Shown one piece after another: positions 10,980 to 20,940 of a stretch of 64,000 nt of DNA. Source of the DNA: Torymus aiolomorphi (Eukaryota > Arthropoda > Insecta > Hymenoptera > Torymidae); contig CM070874.1 of assembly GCA_036365515.1 (NCBI GenBank), positions 44,639,083 to 44,703,082 of the forward strand, read 5' to 3'. The translations under genes and the position numbers were made by a program. The first letter of the stretch is position 1, and every line of letters begins with the position of its first letter. The notes under the pieces are model-generated. The model was not told the origin of the DNA, made no database searches, and saw nothing but the letters and a program-made list of their open reading frames with translations.

Positions 10980-11938
10980 TTAAGGGGCTTTTGTGGCCAA
11001 AATCAGCTGAAAAAAAAGAAAAATGTAGTTTAAGCTCTATACCATATTATATACAATAAATATACACTATTTCTAATAAAATGGCCCAAGATATAATATC
11101 TGCACTGAGAGATTCTTCGGGCGTTTGCTGTACCTACACCAGTGCAGCTACTGCTCTTGCGTTTTGATCGGCAGCTCTCCGACTTTTTGGAGCTCTGCTG
11201 TTCAAAAATGTCGCATGACCGTTTTCTCTTGCGACACTAGCGCCAACTAGGATGACTATCGTACAAGCTTGGACGACTGTCGTACAATTTTCGTACGGTG
11301 GCTGCCCAAAATCATTGTGAAACTGCGCGCAGCCATTTTGAACAGCAGTCGAACTGGTATGTACGGCTGTCGCCCGCAGAATCTCTCAGTGTGTAGTTCT
11401 TTTTAATCAGAGATATAACATTTTCAATTTTTTGGCTTTGGCGTAACTTTATGAAAAAAGTATTCGAAGGATTTTCATGAGATGGAGCATAAATTTATTG
11501 AAATATATGTAGTTATGGCTCGAAGAGTTGGAAATATGAAATATATTTTATTAAATAATTTTAAAATCTTAAAAACCACAAAAAATCATAAAAACTGCTA
11601 AAATTAAGCAATCAAAAGTGGTTTTTAGCATTTTAAAATTATTTAATATAACATATTTCATATTTCCAACTCTTCGGGCCATAACTACATAAATTTCAAG
11701 AAATTTAGGGTCCGTCTCATGAAAATCCTTCGAATACTTTTTTCAAAAAGTTACGCCAAAGCCAACAAATTGAAAATGCTATATCTCTGAGTAAAAAGGG
11801 CTACAGATATTTTATCTTGGACCATTTTAATAGAAATAGTATATATTTATAGTATATAATGTGGTATAGAGCGTAAACTACATTTTTCTTTTTTTTCAGC
11901 TGATTTTGGCCTCAAAAGACAATAGGTGTTCCCCTTAA
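10980..11938. mobile_element. TTAA-flanked fold-back MITE
   Basis: Ends read TTAAGGGG and CCCCTTAA. Almost the whole length folds on itself: the left arm (AAAATCAGCTGAAAAAAAAG, GTTATGGCTCGAAGAGTTGG) is matched by the complement of the right arm with few mismatches, meeting near 11600. TTAA termini suggest a piggyBac-type non-autonomous element. No transposase ORF. A second MITE is nested in the left arm at 11103-11391. Confidence 0.75.
11103..11391. mobile_element. Nested 289-bp MITE
   Basis: Inverted ends CACTGAGAGATTCTTCGGGC with 20 of 21 bases matching. Flanked by TG on both sides (11101-11102, 11392-11393). The empty site can be reconstructed from the opposite arm of the fold-back element, which lacks it, so the boundaries are firm. 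Confidence 0.78.
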
Positions 11939-12531
11939 GTGTACGCCGAAGTCCAGATAGTGAGTTTTTCAAAGTTTTCTATTCGAATAATCAACAAATT
12001 GGAATGAAATTTAGAGAGAATAATTAAAATTTCTATACGAATCGCGGTCAAGTGTTAAAATAAAAAAAAATAATTTTGCAATTTCTCAATTTATAGGTTA
12101 TGTTACTCGTTTTTCAATGTGTTCTCGGAAATTAATTGATTGTTTGAGCTGCGATTTTGAGAAATAACTAAACATTAATTTTCAAATATCGCTCAAGTCT
12201 CCAAAATAAAAAAAAATAATTTTAATTTATATAATAAAAACGCGTTATACTGCTTACAGCGCATCCCTCAATTTAAAATACATTGACTTTGGCGTAACCT
12301 TAACTTATTTTTTTTTAATTTTAAATACAGTTTCATTCAAAAAAGTAAAAGAACAGATATCAGCATTTATTCGTGGTTATTTTGCATCGAAACGTTGTAG
12401 AATGATGTATTAGAGAATTACGCATGACAAGTTAATTTGTTTAAGAATAAAATCATTATCATTTTATTTATATTAATTATTTTTTTTTACATATTCAACC
12501 GATAAAAAATAGTTAGTGTTAAAGTAGGACT
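11939..12531. other. AT-rich spacer
   Basis: No gene. A short stretch near 12285 (TTTGGCGTAACCTT) resembles part of the TTAA fold-back element. Confidence 0.5.
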
Positions 12532-12545
12532 ATTACACCAACTTA
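12532..12545. repeat. Target-site duplication, R1-clade LINE (left)
   Basis: ATTACACCAACTTA, repeated exactly at 17964-17977 after the poly(A) tail. Confidence 0.93.
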
Positions 12546-13294
12546 TGGCTGTCATAGTCTGTAAAGGGGTAACCCGATACAGGTAAATCCTCAACCTCCA
12601 CGTCCACGTACGTGACAGCTGGAAACGTCTTCTGTCGCGTCAATGCTTCCAACAGCAACGCTACAACAGAAACGGCTGACGGAGGCTCTGGGTCACGGGT
12701 TACACCCTTCCCGTGTGGGGCGTGGAGCCTAAAAAGGGAACCTCCGAGCTTCATTAAGCGAGAAGGGAAAAAGAGTCAAGAATAGTGGTACCTGACTCTG
12801 CTACAGCCACTCATCACAAAGAAAGAAACACACAACACCTCTAACACGCAGTACACTGACAGACGAACACGCACGACACTTGCACAGCAGAACCTTTGGA
12901 CGACGGACTACGAGCTTCGCTGTGCTGGCTTGTGGTCCCGCAACCCCGGCCCGCAGAGGGTACACCGGATAAAACCAGTCCGGCCGCCATCGGATAGTGG
13001 CCGGAGCGCTCCTGGGCCGCCGATAGTGAGGGGCCCGAACCCTGCATTAACCAGCTGGGAGGCTGCCCTGCATAACGGTGTATAATCCCTCTCCCGTATC
13101 AGTGCCGGGTGGTTCCCGGGTGGGACGCTGCTGTGGGGTGTGGGGGGCTCCGACGAAGCCACTGCGGCCTACCGGGGTGGCGGAACTTCCCGGGAGTACG
13201 CCGGCGGATGCCCCTGATCCTAGGCCGAAGGTACTCTGACCAACACAACACAACCCACACGAAGTTAGTTTTCAGGAGAGTATAAAAAAACAAA
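12546..13294 (+). promoter_or_regulatory. 5' UTR of R1-clade LINE
   Basis: About 750 GC-rich bases between the target duplication and the ORF1 start. By analogy with other LINEs it should hold an internal promoter; I see no specific motif. Open frames here lie on the opposite strand and overlap one another, so I do not call them genes. Confidence 0.6.
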
Positions 13295-14671
13295 ATGCAA
13301 GACAAAAGTACAGAAAATGCAGTTAGAGCGCAAACTGCATCGGGTGTCCCGCCCAACACCGAGTACCTGACACCAGGCAACACTCAGGAGATCAGACATA
13401 GAACAGCCAGCACGTCAAGCTTTTATAACGTCATCAGCGACGCTAGCACCTCTGGCACGTCGCCTGACGACGTCACAGGGCCCTCCAACTTGGAGCACGA
13501 GGTAGACAAAACCGTAAGCAGCATGCTGGCTGAGATTAAAATAATGGAGAGAGCAACGGAGAAGCAGAAGAACATCTCCAAAGATGTTAAAGAGGGGCTG
13601 AAGACGCTCAGGGCACTGCTGGCGGTACTCCAAACCGCACGCGAAGAAGCCAAGAGGACGGCCCGTACAATCAGGCTTCCCAAACGGCGTAGAGGTGCAG
13701 GGGACAGTCCAGAATCACAGCCTGAGACCCAAAGAACCAAGAAGAAGAAGACTGCCAGCAACATCCAACGCCCCCAAATCCAGGTATCAGACGACAGAGG
13801 GGACCTGGTTGAAACCCAAGTAGGCACAGGTGAAAATCCCCAAGAAGGCTGGAAAACTATGGAGAACAAAAAGAAGAAAAAGAAGAAAAAAGCAATGGAG
13901 GGCCCCAGACCGCCACTACGTCCAAACTGCAAGGCCTCTAAACAACGGGGCGGCGTAGTGCTAATCGTGCCCAAAGACGGCAAGACCTTCGCGGACGTGG
14001 TGCAGACGCTACGTACGGTTGACACCTCTGATAACAACCTCCAAATCAGAGGAGTCACAAAGACGAAGGGCGGCGCCGCACTAGTACGCACCAAAGGAGA
14101 TGGAAGCACTCACGGAAACCTAAGTGGATGTCTCCTGGAGATGCTAGGCGAACAGGGGACAATCAAGGACATGACCCGAAAAGTGACCCTGGAGATACTG
14201 GACCTGGATTGCCTTACAGATACTGACGAAGTACGAATCGCACTAGACGGAGTACTGAACCCGGGCGCGGATAGACGGGTCTCGGTCCTCGGTCCAAACA
14301 GCCGAGGACAGAAGATGGCTATCTGCGAGCTCGGAGACCGAGACGCGACACGGCTACTCGAGATGGGACGTATAAAGATAGGGTTTGTCAGCTGCCGAGT
14401 GAGGACCCGACTGATGGTGCCGAGATGCTACAAGTGTCTCGGCTACGGCCATTACCGTACAAACTGTAAAGGACCGGACAGACGCGACTGCTGTTGGAAG
14501 TGTGGAAAAAATGGACACAGGGCTGGGGCCTGCACGGGTGCTCCCCTCTGTTTCTTGTGCCCATCACAGGAAGGCGGAGGGGCAGCGCACGTTCCGGGCA
14601 CGGCGCTCTGCATCGCATTCAAAACAGCGCTGACGGAGGCAAGAGCGAGACAGAGGACCGTTCGCACTTAA
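13295..14671 (+). CDS. R1-clade LINE ORF1 (gag-like RNA-binding protein)
   Basis: 458 residues. Binds element RNA and forms the RNP that carries it to the target. The N-terminal half is charged, with a coiled-coil-like stretch near residues 65-110 and a run of eight lysines near 195. The C-terminal part carries three zinc knuckles: CYKCLGYGHYRTNC, CWKCGKNGHRAGAC and a third of the form CFLC...H...C, as in R1, TRAS and I-type elements. The start is the first ATG after the GC-rich leader. It ends 13 bases before the ORF2 ATG, in a different frame, so ORF2 would need reinitiation or a frame change. Confidence 0.92.
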   Translation: MQDKSTENAVRAQTASGVPPNTEYLTPGNTQEIRHRTASTSSFYNVISDASTSGTSPDDVTGPSNLEHEVDKTVSSMLAEIKIMERATEKQKNISKDVKEGLKTLRALLAVLQTAREEAKRTARTIRLPKRRRGAGDSPESQPETQRTKKKKTASNIQRPQIQVSDDRGDLVETQVGTGENPQEGWKTMENKKKKKKKKAMEGPRPPLRPNCKASKQRGGVVLIVPKDGKTFADVVQTLRTVDTSDNNLQIRGVTKTKGGAALVRTKGDGSTHGNLSGCLLEMLGEQGTIKDMTRKVTLEILDLDCLTDTDEVRIALDGVLNPGADRRVSVLGPNSRGQKMAICELGDRDATRLLEMGRIKIGFVSCRVRTRLMVPRCYKCLGYGHYRTNCKGPDRRDCCWKCGKNGHRAGACTGAPLCFLCPSQEGGGAAHVPGTALCIAFKTALTEARARQRTVRT

Positions 14672-14684
14672 CAAGACGACGACA

Positions 14685-17672
14685 GTGCTCCAAGGCAACT
14701 TGAACGGCAGTAGCCTGGCTCATGCCTTACTGCCCCAGCTTGCCGAGGAGATGAACGCGGACGTTATAATGATAAGCGAGCCGTACAGAGACAGAGACAG
14801 CCCGACTTGGTTCGTTAATACCTCCTGTTCTGCGGCGCTGTGGTTCCGGGGGCGGGCCAGATCGCGTATTACAAGCCAAGGGAGGGGCGAGGACTACGTC
14901 TGGGCTCGGGTGTCTGATGTGACGTATGTCAGCGTGTATCTTACTCCGAACTGTAGCGCCGCGGAGTTCGAACGAAAGGTGGCGGCCCTCGAGGACGCGC
15001 TTAGGGGCATCCCTGGCCCCGTTATCTTCGCGGGGGACGTTAACGCCAGAGCCATTGAGTGGGGCATGACGACGACGAACAAACGTGGACGGCTGCTGTT
15101 GGAATTGGCCGCGAGGCTAGACCTAACAGTAGCAAACGTGGGACAGGCGACGACATACAGGAGACCCGGCTATGGCGCATCCATCCCAGACGTGACCTTT
15201 GTGACGACTGGACTTCTCCGAAATGTCGAGGGGTGGCGGGTGTTCGAGGGCTACACGGCCAGCGACCACCAGTACATCATCTTCGGAGTGACCGACAAAG
15301 CACAGAACAGAACAGAGACCGCCCAAACTCCCGCGGGATGGAACATGAAAAAACTAGACGTTGACAAATTGACGGCACAGCTGGACAGTGAACCGGACCC
15401 GACAACGGCGATCCCTCGCGGCATCGGTGGTAGAGAAAAGGCTGAAAAGCTAACAGAGGAAACGTCGGGGCTCTTGAGACAGCTCTGTGACGCCTCTATG
15501 CCAAGAAAACGGACGAGACGTGACAAAGAACCGGTGTACTGGTGGACCGAAGATATCGCGCGCCTCCGACGCGAATGCCTACGGCTCCGACGGAGGGCCC
15601 AGCGCGCCCGCGACAGAGCGGACGCGATGGCCCACTCGGAGGAGTACCGGGCAGCGCGCAAAGAACTGAGGCGCGCTATCAATGACAGTAAAAAGGAAAG
15701 TTGGACCAAACTGATTAACGAGGTGGACTCAGACCCTTGGGGAGCGGGTTACAAGATCGTCACCCGCAACCTGGGAGGCAACAATCCACCGGTAGTCAGG
15801 GACGAAGAAACGATGGACAGAATCATTGACGGACTCTTCCCTACACACTTTGAACAAGGGTGGGGGGGCGACGATACTGGCGGCGACGAGGTGCATGAGT
15901 TCACCCGGGGTGAGCTCAGCTTGGCTGTTGCGCAGCTCCCGGCGGGGAAGGCACCAGGTCCGGACGGTATCCCAGCGGAAATCCTCGGGATTGTTGCAAA
16001 ACGACGCCCGGGGATACTTCTGAACCTATATAATACATGCCTGGCGGAGGGCGTGTTCAGCAAAGATTGGAAGACGGCGCGACTGATCCTCATTGACAAA
16101 GGAAAGGGTGGGGACCCGGACTCGCCGTCATCCTACAGACCGCTGAGCTTGCTGAATACACTTGGCAAGCTCTTCGAAATGCTCCTGAGACCGCGAATCC
16201 AACAGGCGGTTCGGGACGCTGGCGGCCTGAACGACAGACAGTACGGATTCAGACAAGGACGGTCGACGATAGGAGCGATCCAAAAAGTGATCGACTCCTT
16301 TGACAGAGCACAGACTAGATCCTACAAGAACAGGCCAATAGTGCTCATGGCAACACTCGACGTACGAAACGCTTTCAATTCGGTGAGGTGGACGGACATC
16401 GTGCGGGCATTCTCCGACGCTTTCCCGCTGCCCCCATACCTTCTCCGAATCCTCAAGGACTATCTACGAGACCGTTACATTACGTACGGGACGCAGACTG
16501 GGGTTAAGAAAAGAAAAATGACGGCGGGAGTAGCGCAGGGCTCGATCCTTGGCCCCGATATTTGGAACGTAGGTTACGATGAGGTGTTGGATCTTCCGAT
16601 GCGGCCAGGGGTCTATCTGGTCGGCTACGCAGACGATCTGGTCATCGTCATCACGACCAAGGATACACAACTGGCTCAGATGAGGCTGACCCAAACCATG
16701 AGACGGGTGGACGAATGGATGCAAAGTCGGGGACTACAGCTGGCCATGCAAAAGACGGAGTTACTATACCTAACTAGGAAACGGATAGACACGACGATAC
16801 CCATGACGGTGGGGACGTCCATTGTGCATCCTGGACGGTCCGCCGAATACCTGGGGGTGACCCTGGATACGAGGATGACCTTCTGGCCGCACATACGTGG
16901 CGTCGCTGAGAGAGCGGCGTTAAAGACCGCCGCCCTCGCCCGCCTCATGGCAAATACGAAGGGACCGAGACCGAGCGTACGACGACTGCTTATGACAGTG
17001 ACCAACTCGATGCTCCTTTATGGGGCCGAGATATGGGCGGACGCGACGCGAATAGAGAAGTACCGCAAAAAGATCGCGGTGGTACAAAGACTGGGAGCGC
17101 TGCGAATCGCGTGCGCGTACCGCACCGTCGCAGAGGTGGCGGTACTAGTGATCGCAGGGGTTGTCCCAGTAGACCTTCTCGCTCTCGAGCGGAAGAGGAT
17201 CTACGAGTACAGCGAAGAAAGGGGAAGAGCGAGGGCCTCCATAGACGCACGGACGACGACGCTGACATCCTGGCAAACGCGATGGACAGACAGCGACAAA
17301 ACCAAGTGGACGAGACGCCTCATAACGGACGTGCGACTCTGGCATAAGAGAGGAGCTGGGGAGGTGAATTTTTACCTGACCCAGTTCCTATCCGGACACG
17401 GATACTTCCGCCAGTATCTGCATCGGATGGGGAAGGTAACGACCCCGTCCTGCAGGTACTGCGGACATAATAGAGACGACGCGGAGCACACATTTTTCGT
17501 GTGCCCCCGCTGGATAGTCGCGAGACACAGACTACAGACGAAGACAGGTGACATCACACCGGAGAACGTCGTGACACTGATGCTGTCAAGCAAACAAAAG
17601 TGGGACGACATAGCACGCTACGTGACTCACGTACTACAAGGCAAAAAGACTGACGGTTGCCTTGAAAACTGA
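14685..17672 (+). CDS. R1-clade LINE ORF2 (AP endonuclease - reverse transcriptase - CCHC)
   Basis: 995 residues, no stops. The endonuclease (about 1-225) shows ISEPYR, AGDVNARAIEWG, IPDVTFV and ASDHQYI, the AP-endonuclease residues that nick the target. The reverse transcriptase (about 430-760) shows YGFRQGRST, LDVRNAFNSVRW, GVAQGSILGP and catalytic YADD. Near the C-terminus is CRYCGHNRDDAEHTFFVC, the zinc knuckle of this clade. All key residues are present, so the copy may be active. Antisense frames inside it are shadows. Confidence 0.95.
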   Translation: MLQGNLNGSSLAHALLPQLAEEMNADVIMISEPYRDRDSPTWFVNTSCSAALWFRGRARSRITSQGRGEDYVWARVSDVTYVSVYLTPNCSAAEFERKVAALEDALRGIPGPVIFAGDVNARAIEWGMTTTNKRGRLLLELAARLDLTVANVGQATTYRRPGYGASIPDVTFVTTGLLRNVEGWRVFEGYTASDHQYIIFGVTDKAQNRTETAQTPAGWNMKKLDVDKLTAQLDSEPDPTTAIPRGIGGREKAEKLTEETSGLLRQLCDASMPRKRTRRDKEPVYWWTEDIARLRRECLRLRRRAQRARDRADAMAHSEEYRAARKELRRAINDSKKESWTKLINEVDSDPWGAGYKIVTRNLGGNNPPVVRDEETMDRIIDGLFPTHFEQGWGGDDTGGDEVHEFTRGELSLAVAQLPAGKAPGPDGIPAEILGIVAKRRPGILLNLYNTCLAEGVFSKDWKTARLILIDKGKGGDPDSPSSYRPLSLLNTLGKLFEMLLRPRIQQAVRDAGGLNDRQYGFRQGRSTIGAIQKVIDSFDRAQTRSYKNRPIVLMATLDVRNAFNSVRWTDIVRAFSDAFPLPPYLLRILKDYLRDRYITYGTQTGVKKRKMTAGVAQGSILGPDIWNVGYDEVLDLPMRPGVYLVGYADDLVIVITTKDTQLAQMRLTQTMRRVDEWMQSRGLQLAMQKTELLYLTRKRIDTTIPMTVGTSIVHPGRSAEYLGVTLDTRMTFWPHIRGVAERAALKTAALARLMANTKGPRPSVRRLLMTVTNSMLLYGAEIWADATRIEKYRKKIAVVQRLGALRIACAYRTVAEVAVLVIAGVVPVDLLALERKRIYEYSEERGRARASIDARTTTLTSWQTRWTDSDKTKWTRRLITDVRLWHKRGAGEVNFYLTQFLSGHGYFRQYLHRMGKVTTPSCRYCGHNRDDAEHTFFVCPRWIVARHRLQTKTGDITPENVVTLMLSSKQKWDDIARYVTHVLQGKKTDGCLEN

Positions 17673-17935
17673 TACAGAAGACGAAAAATAGACAGACCAG
17701 ACAAGATATATAAGATTGCCGTAGGGCATAGAAACGCCGACCGGTCCGAAGTAATGTGTATAACAGTTCCGGACCGGATTCCGGTGAACGCCGCGGGAAA
17801 GGTTTTGGGTGTTTAGGGGGTAGAAATCCCTCACACCGCGGAGCCCGGCGCTTCGTGATGGTCTTAGTGGGCCCCCCTCCATGCTGTAAGCAAGGACGGG
17901 GGCCTCGGAAGATTCACCTAGTACCTCGGAAAAAC

Positions 17936-17963
<28 letters not shown>
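17673..17963 (+). other. 3' UTR and poly(A) tail of R1-clade LINE
   Basis: GC-rich 3' UTR ending in GTACCTCGG and an A-rich tail from about 17932. Blocks of it are recognisable in the minus-strand remnant at 2432-2720. Confidence 0.85.
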
Positions 17964-17966
<3 letters not shown>

Positions 17967-17977
17967 ACACCAACTTA
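17964..17977. repeat. Target-site duplication, R1-clade LINE (right)
   Basis: Exact copy of 12532-12545. Confidence 0.93.
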
Positions 17978-18036
17978 ATTGACTAAAATCTTGTTCATTA
18001 TTATTTATATTTTATTTATAATTTAATTTATTCCCT

Positions 18037-19052
18037 TTATTTTTCTTCTATTACAATAACATATGCATCTTTTGCACAATATGGCCATTTATTTATATTT
18101 ACGTTTAAATCATTTACTTTCATCCATTTATTACTTGTTTTCAACATATTGGTATAATGTCCTGAATCAATATTATTTCCGTGATGAAATATAGTATTAA
18201 TCATTTTATATATTTTGTTATCAATAAATATTTCTGTTTCAGATAATTTACTTATTTTACAATTTTTTATTTTAGATAAATTATTTAAATTATCAACGAA
18301 AAATAGTGATAGATGCAAAATATAAATTTTGTTACTTTTTGATTTAATAATTGTTTGATGTTGTAATGTTTTTTGGCAATTATTACATTTGATGTTTGAA
18401 CTTTTATAATTATTATAGTTATAGTTAATTATATCATTTAAGTCATAAATATGATTTTTGCATGTAACATTCGGTAAATTTAAAATAAGTATATAATTAT
18501 CTACCAATTCTTCTGAATAAAAGTTACAATTAGAACATTTTATTTGATTTATAAGTGTATGACCAATAGTATGTTTTAATACATCAGATTTCTGACAAAT
18601 ATCCATAATAAATTCTGCTACATCTTGTTGTTGGGATCTTTCATAATTAGAATGAATTAATGTTCTGAATGTAAAAATATCTATAGTTTTTTAAATATAT
18701 ATTCATTGTAAATTTTTTTCATAAGGTCATCTTTTTCAAATGAATCAATATATTTTCTTAAAGAATAACTATGTAATAAAGCTTGTACAGCTGAATTAGC
18801 ATAACATGAAACGCCGTCATGATTTTTTAAACCTATTATATTCCATTTATAAATTTCACTATTATTTTGAATAATTTTGTCGTTTACATTTACAATATTA
18901 TTTAGTTTTTCAAATAATTTAATAGATAGAACTATTATTATTATCACAATCATTCTTATTATTTTTAATATTATTGATAATATTATTGTTACTATTGTTT
19001 ATTAAATTGTTTATTCCAATGAAAATTGGTTTATGATCTGAAAAAAAACTTT
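18037..19052 (-). pseudogene. Helentron 1: endonuclease tail and USP-like (peptidase C19) domain
   Basis: The first 100 bases complete the endonuclease (FSDHKPIFIGI, the SDH motif). The following domain is a ubiquitin-specific-protease fold. Its Cys box reads GLKNHDGVSCYANSAVQ, followed by the QQD box QQQDVAEFIMDIC (about 18595-18635), two zinc-ribbon CxxC pairs (CSNC, CNNC) and the His box IDSGHYTNM. After these comes W..ND, where USPs normally have Asp; the third triad residue may be Asn. USPs remove ubiquitin from proteins; in a transposon the role could be protein processing or shielding from degradation, which is inference. Frame changes near 18930 and 18650. Confidence 0.85.
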
Positions 19053-19057
19053 CATAT
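19053..19057. repeat. Target-site duplication of BEL/Pao (left)
   Basis: CATAT, matched at 26689-26693. Five bases is the usual length for BEL/Pao integrases. Confidence 0.92.
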
Positions 19058-19367
19058 TGTTGGCGATCCAGCGCCTCGACCAGCGAGACGCTGACGTCAC
19101 CAAGCCTTAAAAGGCAATATACGGTGCGCAGCCAATGAGCGCCCTCCACGCGGTCCTCTCTCACCGCCCCTCCTCAACAAAGTCTCGCCGACGGCACCTC
19201 GCAGCGCCGGCCGGCGACAGTTCACGCGCGACGGCCGAGAGAGAACAGCAGCCACACTTGTACGCCCAACGGCACAACGGCCTTTAATAAAGCCAATTTT
19301 ATCTCCACACGAAACGCCTACTCTTTTTGAACCTCTCCAGTCCACGATCCACATTCAACATTAAACA
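19058..19367 (+). repeat. BEL/Pao 5' LTR
   Basis: 310 bp beginning TGTTGGCGATCC and ending CATTAAACA. Contains the polyadenylation signal AATAAA at 19286-19291 and a TATA-like TTAAAAGG near 19110. Reads the same as the 3' LTR throughout. Confidence 0.96.
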
Positions 19368-19368
19368 T

Positions 19369-19386
19369 TGGTCCTTCGAGCCGGAT
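19369..19386 (+). promoter_or_regulatory. Primer binding site, tRNA-Tyr type
   Basis: TGGTCCTTCGAGCCGGAT, starting one base after the 5' LTR, is complementary to the 3' end of insect tRNA-Tyr (…CCGGCTCGAAGGA plus CCA) over 18 bases. The tRNA identity comes from memory of tRNA-Tyr sequences. Confidence 0.8.
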
Positions 19387-19431
19387 CGTGGGAGGACATC
19401 GTCATGGCCACACCAGAAGAAGAAACATCTC

Positions 19432-19469
19432 CTATCTTCTACGTCCACTCTCGAGTGGCGTAGAGATAG
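19432..19469 (+). other. Hairpin H1 in BEL/Pao leader
   Basis: CTATCT-T-CTACG-T-CCACTC / TC / GAGTGG-CGTAG-AGATAG: 17 base pairs with two bulged T. The same hairpin architecture recurs at 20839-20876 and inside pol at 24918-24955. Confidence 0.75.
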
Positions 19470-19707
19470 CAACTCTTCTTTCAGGTACGCATCAAAGTGT
19501 TCGTGGTCGTGAGTGCCGTAACAGTCGCGTGCTCTAGCATGCCGACTTCGCGCGTACGTTGCTGTCTCTCTCTCTTTCGTTAATTCGCCGTCGTGTGTAC
19601 TCGGAAGCCACCTTCTAAGGCTTCCTAGGGGAAATAGCACATTCAATTGCTATTTTCCCCATTTCTAAAAACGCCTTGGAGTGCGTCGCTATCGACTCCA
19701 AGACGTT

Positions 19708-20030
19708 GCCAAGAGCGTGCGCTGTAAAGCCAGCTCTAGAGTCATCGCGTTCGTACGTTGACCGGCAGCCATCTTGTCTTGTAGCCAAGAGCGTGCGCTG
19801 TAAAGCCAGCTCTCGAGCCACCGCGTTCGTACGGTGACCGGCACATATCAAGACCTGGACAACCAGCGTGCATTGTACACGCTCGGGGTCCACAGCATTT
19901 CTAAAACGGACAACCAGCGTGCATTGTACACGCACGGGGTCCACGTCATTCAAGCAAAGGAGTACCCGCGTGCAGCGTACACGCTACGGGGCTCACACAC
20001 TTCGAAACAAGGACTACCCACGTGGAGCTG
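19708..20030 (+). repeat. Tandem repeats in BEL/Pao leader
   Basis: Two sets. A 75-bp unit containing GAGCGTGCGCTGTAAAGCCA starts at 19708 and 19783. A 51-bp unit containing GCGTGCATTGTACACGC and GGGGTCCAC starts at 19861 and 19912, with a weaker third and fourth copy to about 20030. These lie in the long untranslated leader. Open frames here are by-products of the repeats. Confidence 0.85.
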
Positions 20031-20838
20031 GCTCGCTTTCACTGCATCGAGCTCGTACTCGCCGTATATATAGTGAGCTTTCCACGAGGGAAGGAGGGTC
20101 GTCTACAAGAAGACGACAATCAGGACGCGCTACGTCCGGGAAATCGCATACGTCATCGCCAGGAGGATTAGGAGGCGGACGAGTCCATCTTCGCCACAGG
20201 GGGCGCGCATCAACGGATCGGAGCTGTATTCGGACGAGTCCATCTTCTTCGCACCCAACGCCGATCCTATTGCGCTCGGATGCTTAGTCCTAATACTTGG
20301 ACACACGTATCGTTCCAATTTGCTTAAATTAAATTTAGCAACTATCGTCTAGTCAATCTAGTATATTTATTCCATTTTAATGAGAATTTAATGATCTCTA
20401 TTTAGTCAAATTACTTTAATTAAAATTGAGTAGCCTTATTAGAGATTAGTACAAGTTAACTGAGTTTGAGTTTATTATAAATTTAATTTGTATTATTGAA
20501 CTACTCTTGAGGAAATTGAATGCAATTTTTGGCCTAGCAATTACTTATGTTAATTGACCTTGCAGTTTATCACTGCCTGCTGATGCATCGTCTCGTCTCC
20601 AAATTCGACTGCTGATCTACACCTGGATTCATTTCTGATTCCGTTGCTGACTTCGCTGCATGGTTGCTGAATTCAACGTCGGCAGTTCCTTATCTTCAAG
20701 CAGTCAACGTTACGGATCATCAGCTGATTCCACGTGGGAAGTTAACACACGCAGTCAGCGTTGCATCTTCAAGCGCATCTACGTTCATACTAGCATAAGT
20801 ATTATAACCTAGGCTAAGATTTAGATTTAATAACTCTC

Positions 20839-20876
20839 ACTATTTCTTCTCTCACTCTCGAGTGGTTAAGGATAGT
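20839..20876 (+). other. Hairpin H2 in BEL/Pao leader
   Basis: ACTAT...CACTC/TC/GAGTG...ATAGT, same loop and outer stem layout as H1, about 65 bases before the gag start. Confidence 0.65.
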
Positions 20877-20940
20877 TCTTAATCTAAGTTCACATTGTAA
20901 AATCAAGTTTTGCCTCCAACTCTAATTATTTGATTTCAAA

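Larger units (their letters stand above)
12546..17963 (+). mobile_element. Full-length R1-clade non-LTR retrotransposon
   Basis: About 5.4 kb between 14-bp target duplications, with a GC-rich 5' UTR (12546-13294), two open ORFs, a 3' UTR and a poly(A) of about 25. Base composition is far more GC-rich than the flanks. The clade is set by three CCHC knuckles in ORF1 and by AP endonuclease, RT and a C-terminal CCHC in ORF2. Classic R1 inserts into 28S rDNA. This copy lies in AT-rich DNA next to the tail of Helentron copy 1, so it belongs to a lineage with another or relaxed target. No disabling lesion is visible. Confidence 0.93.

Noticed and set aside
13423..17611. Many antisense and alternate-frame ORFs over the R1-clade LINE
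   Set aside because: GC-rich coding sequence leaves open shadows; none has a domain, and all are contained in ORF1/ORF2 or the UTR.
19097..19354. 85-aa minus-strand ORF in the LTRs
   Set aside because: It lies within the LTR, appears identically in both LTRs and has no recognisable motif.
19834..20287. Leader ORFs in the BEL/Pao element as an extra gene
   Set aside because: They read through tandem repeats in several frames and have no domain.
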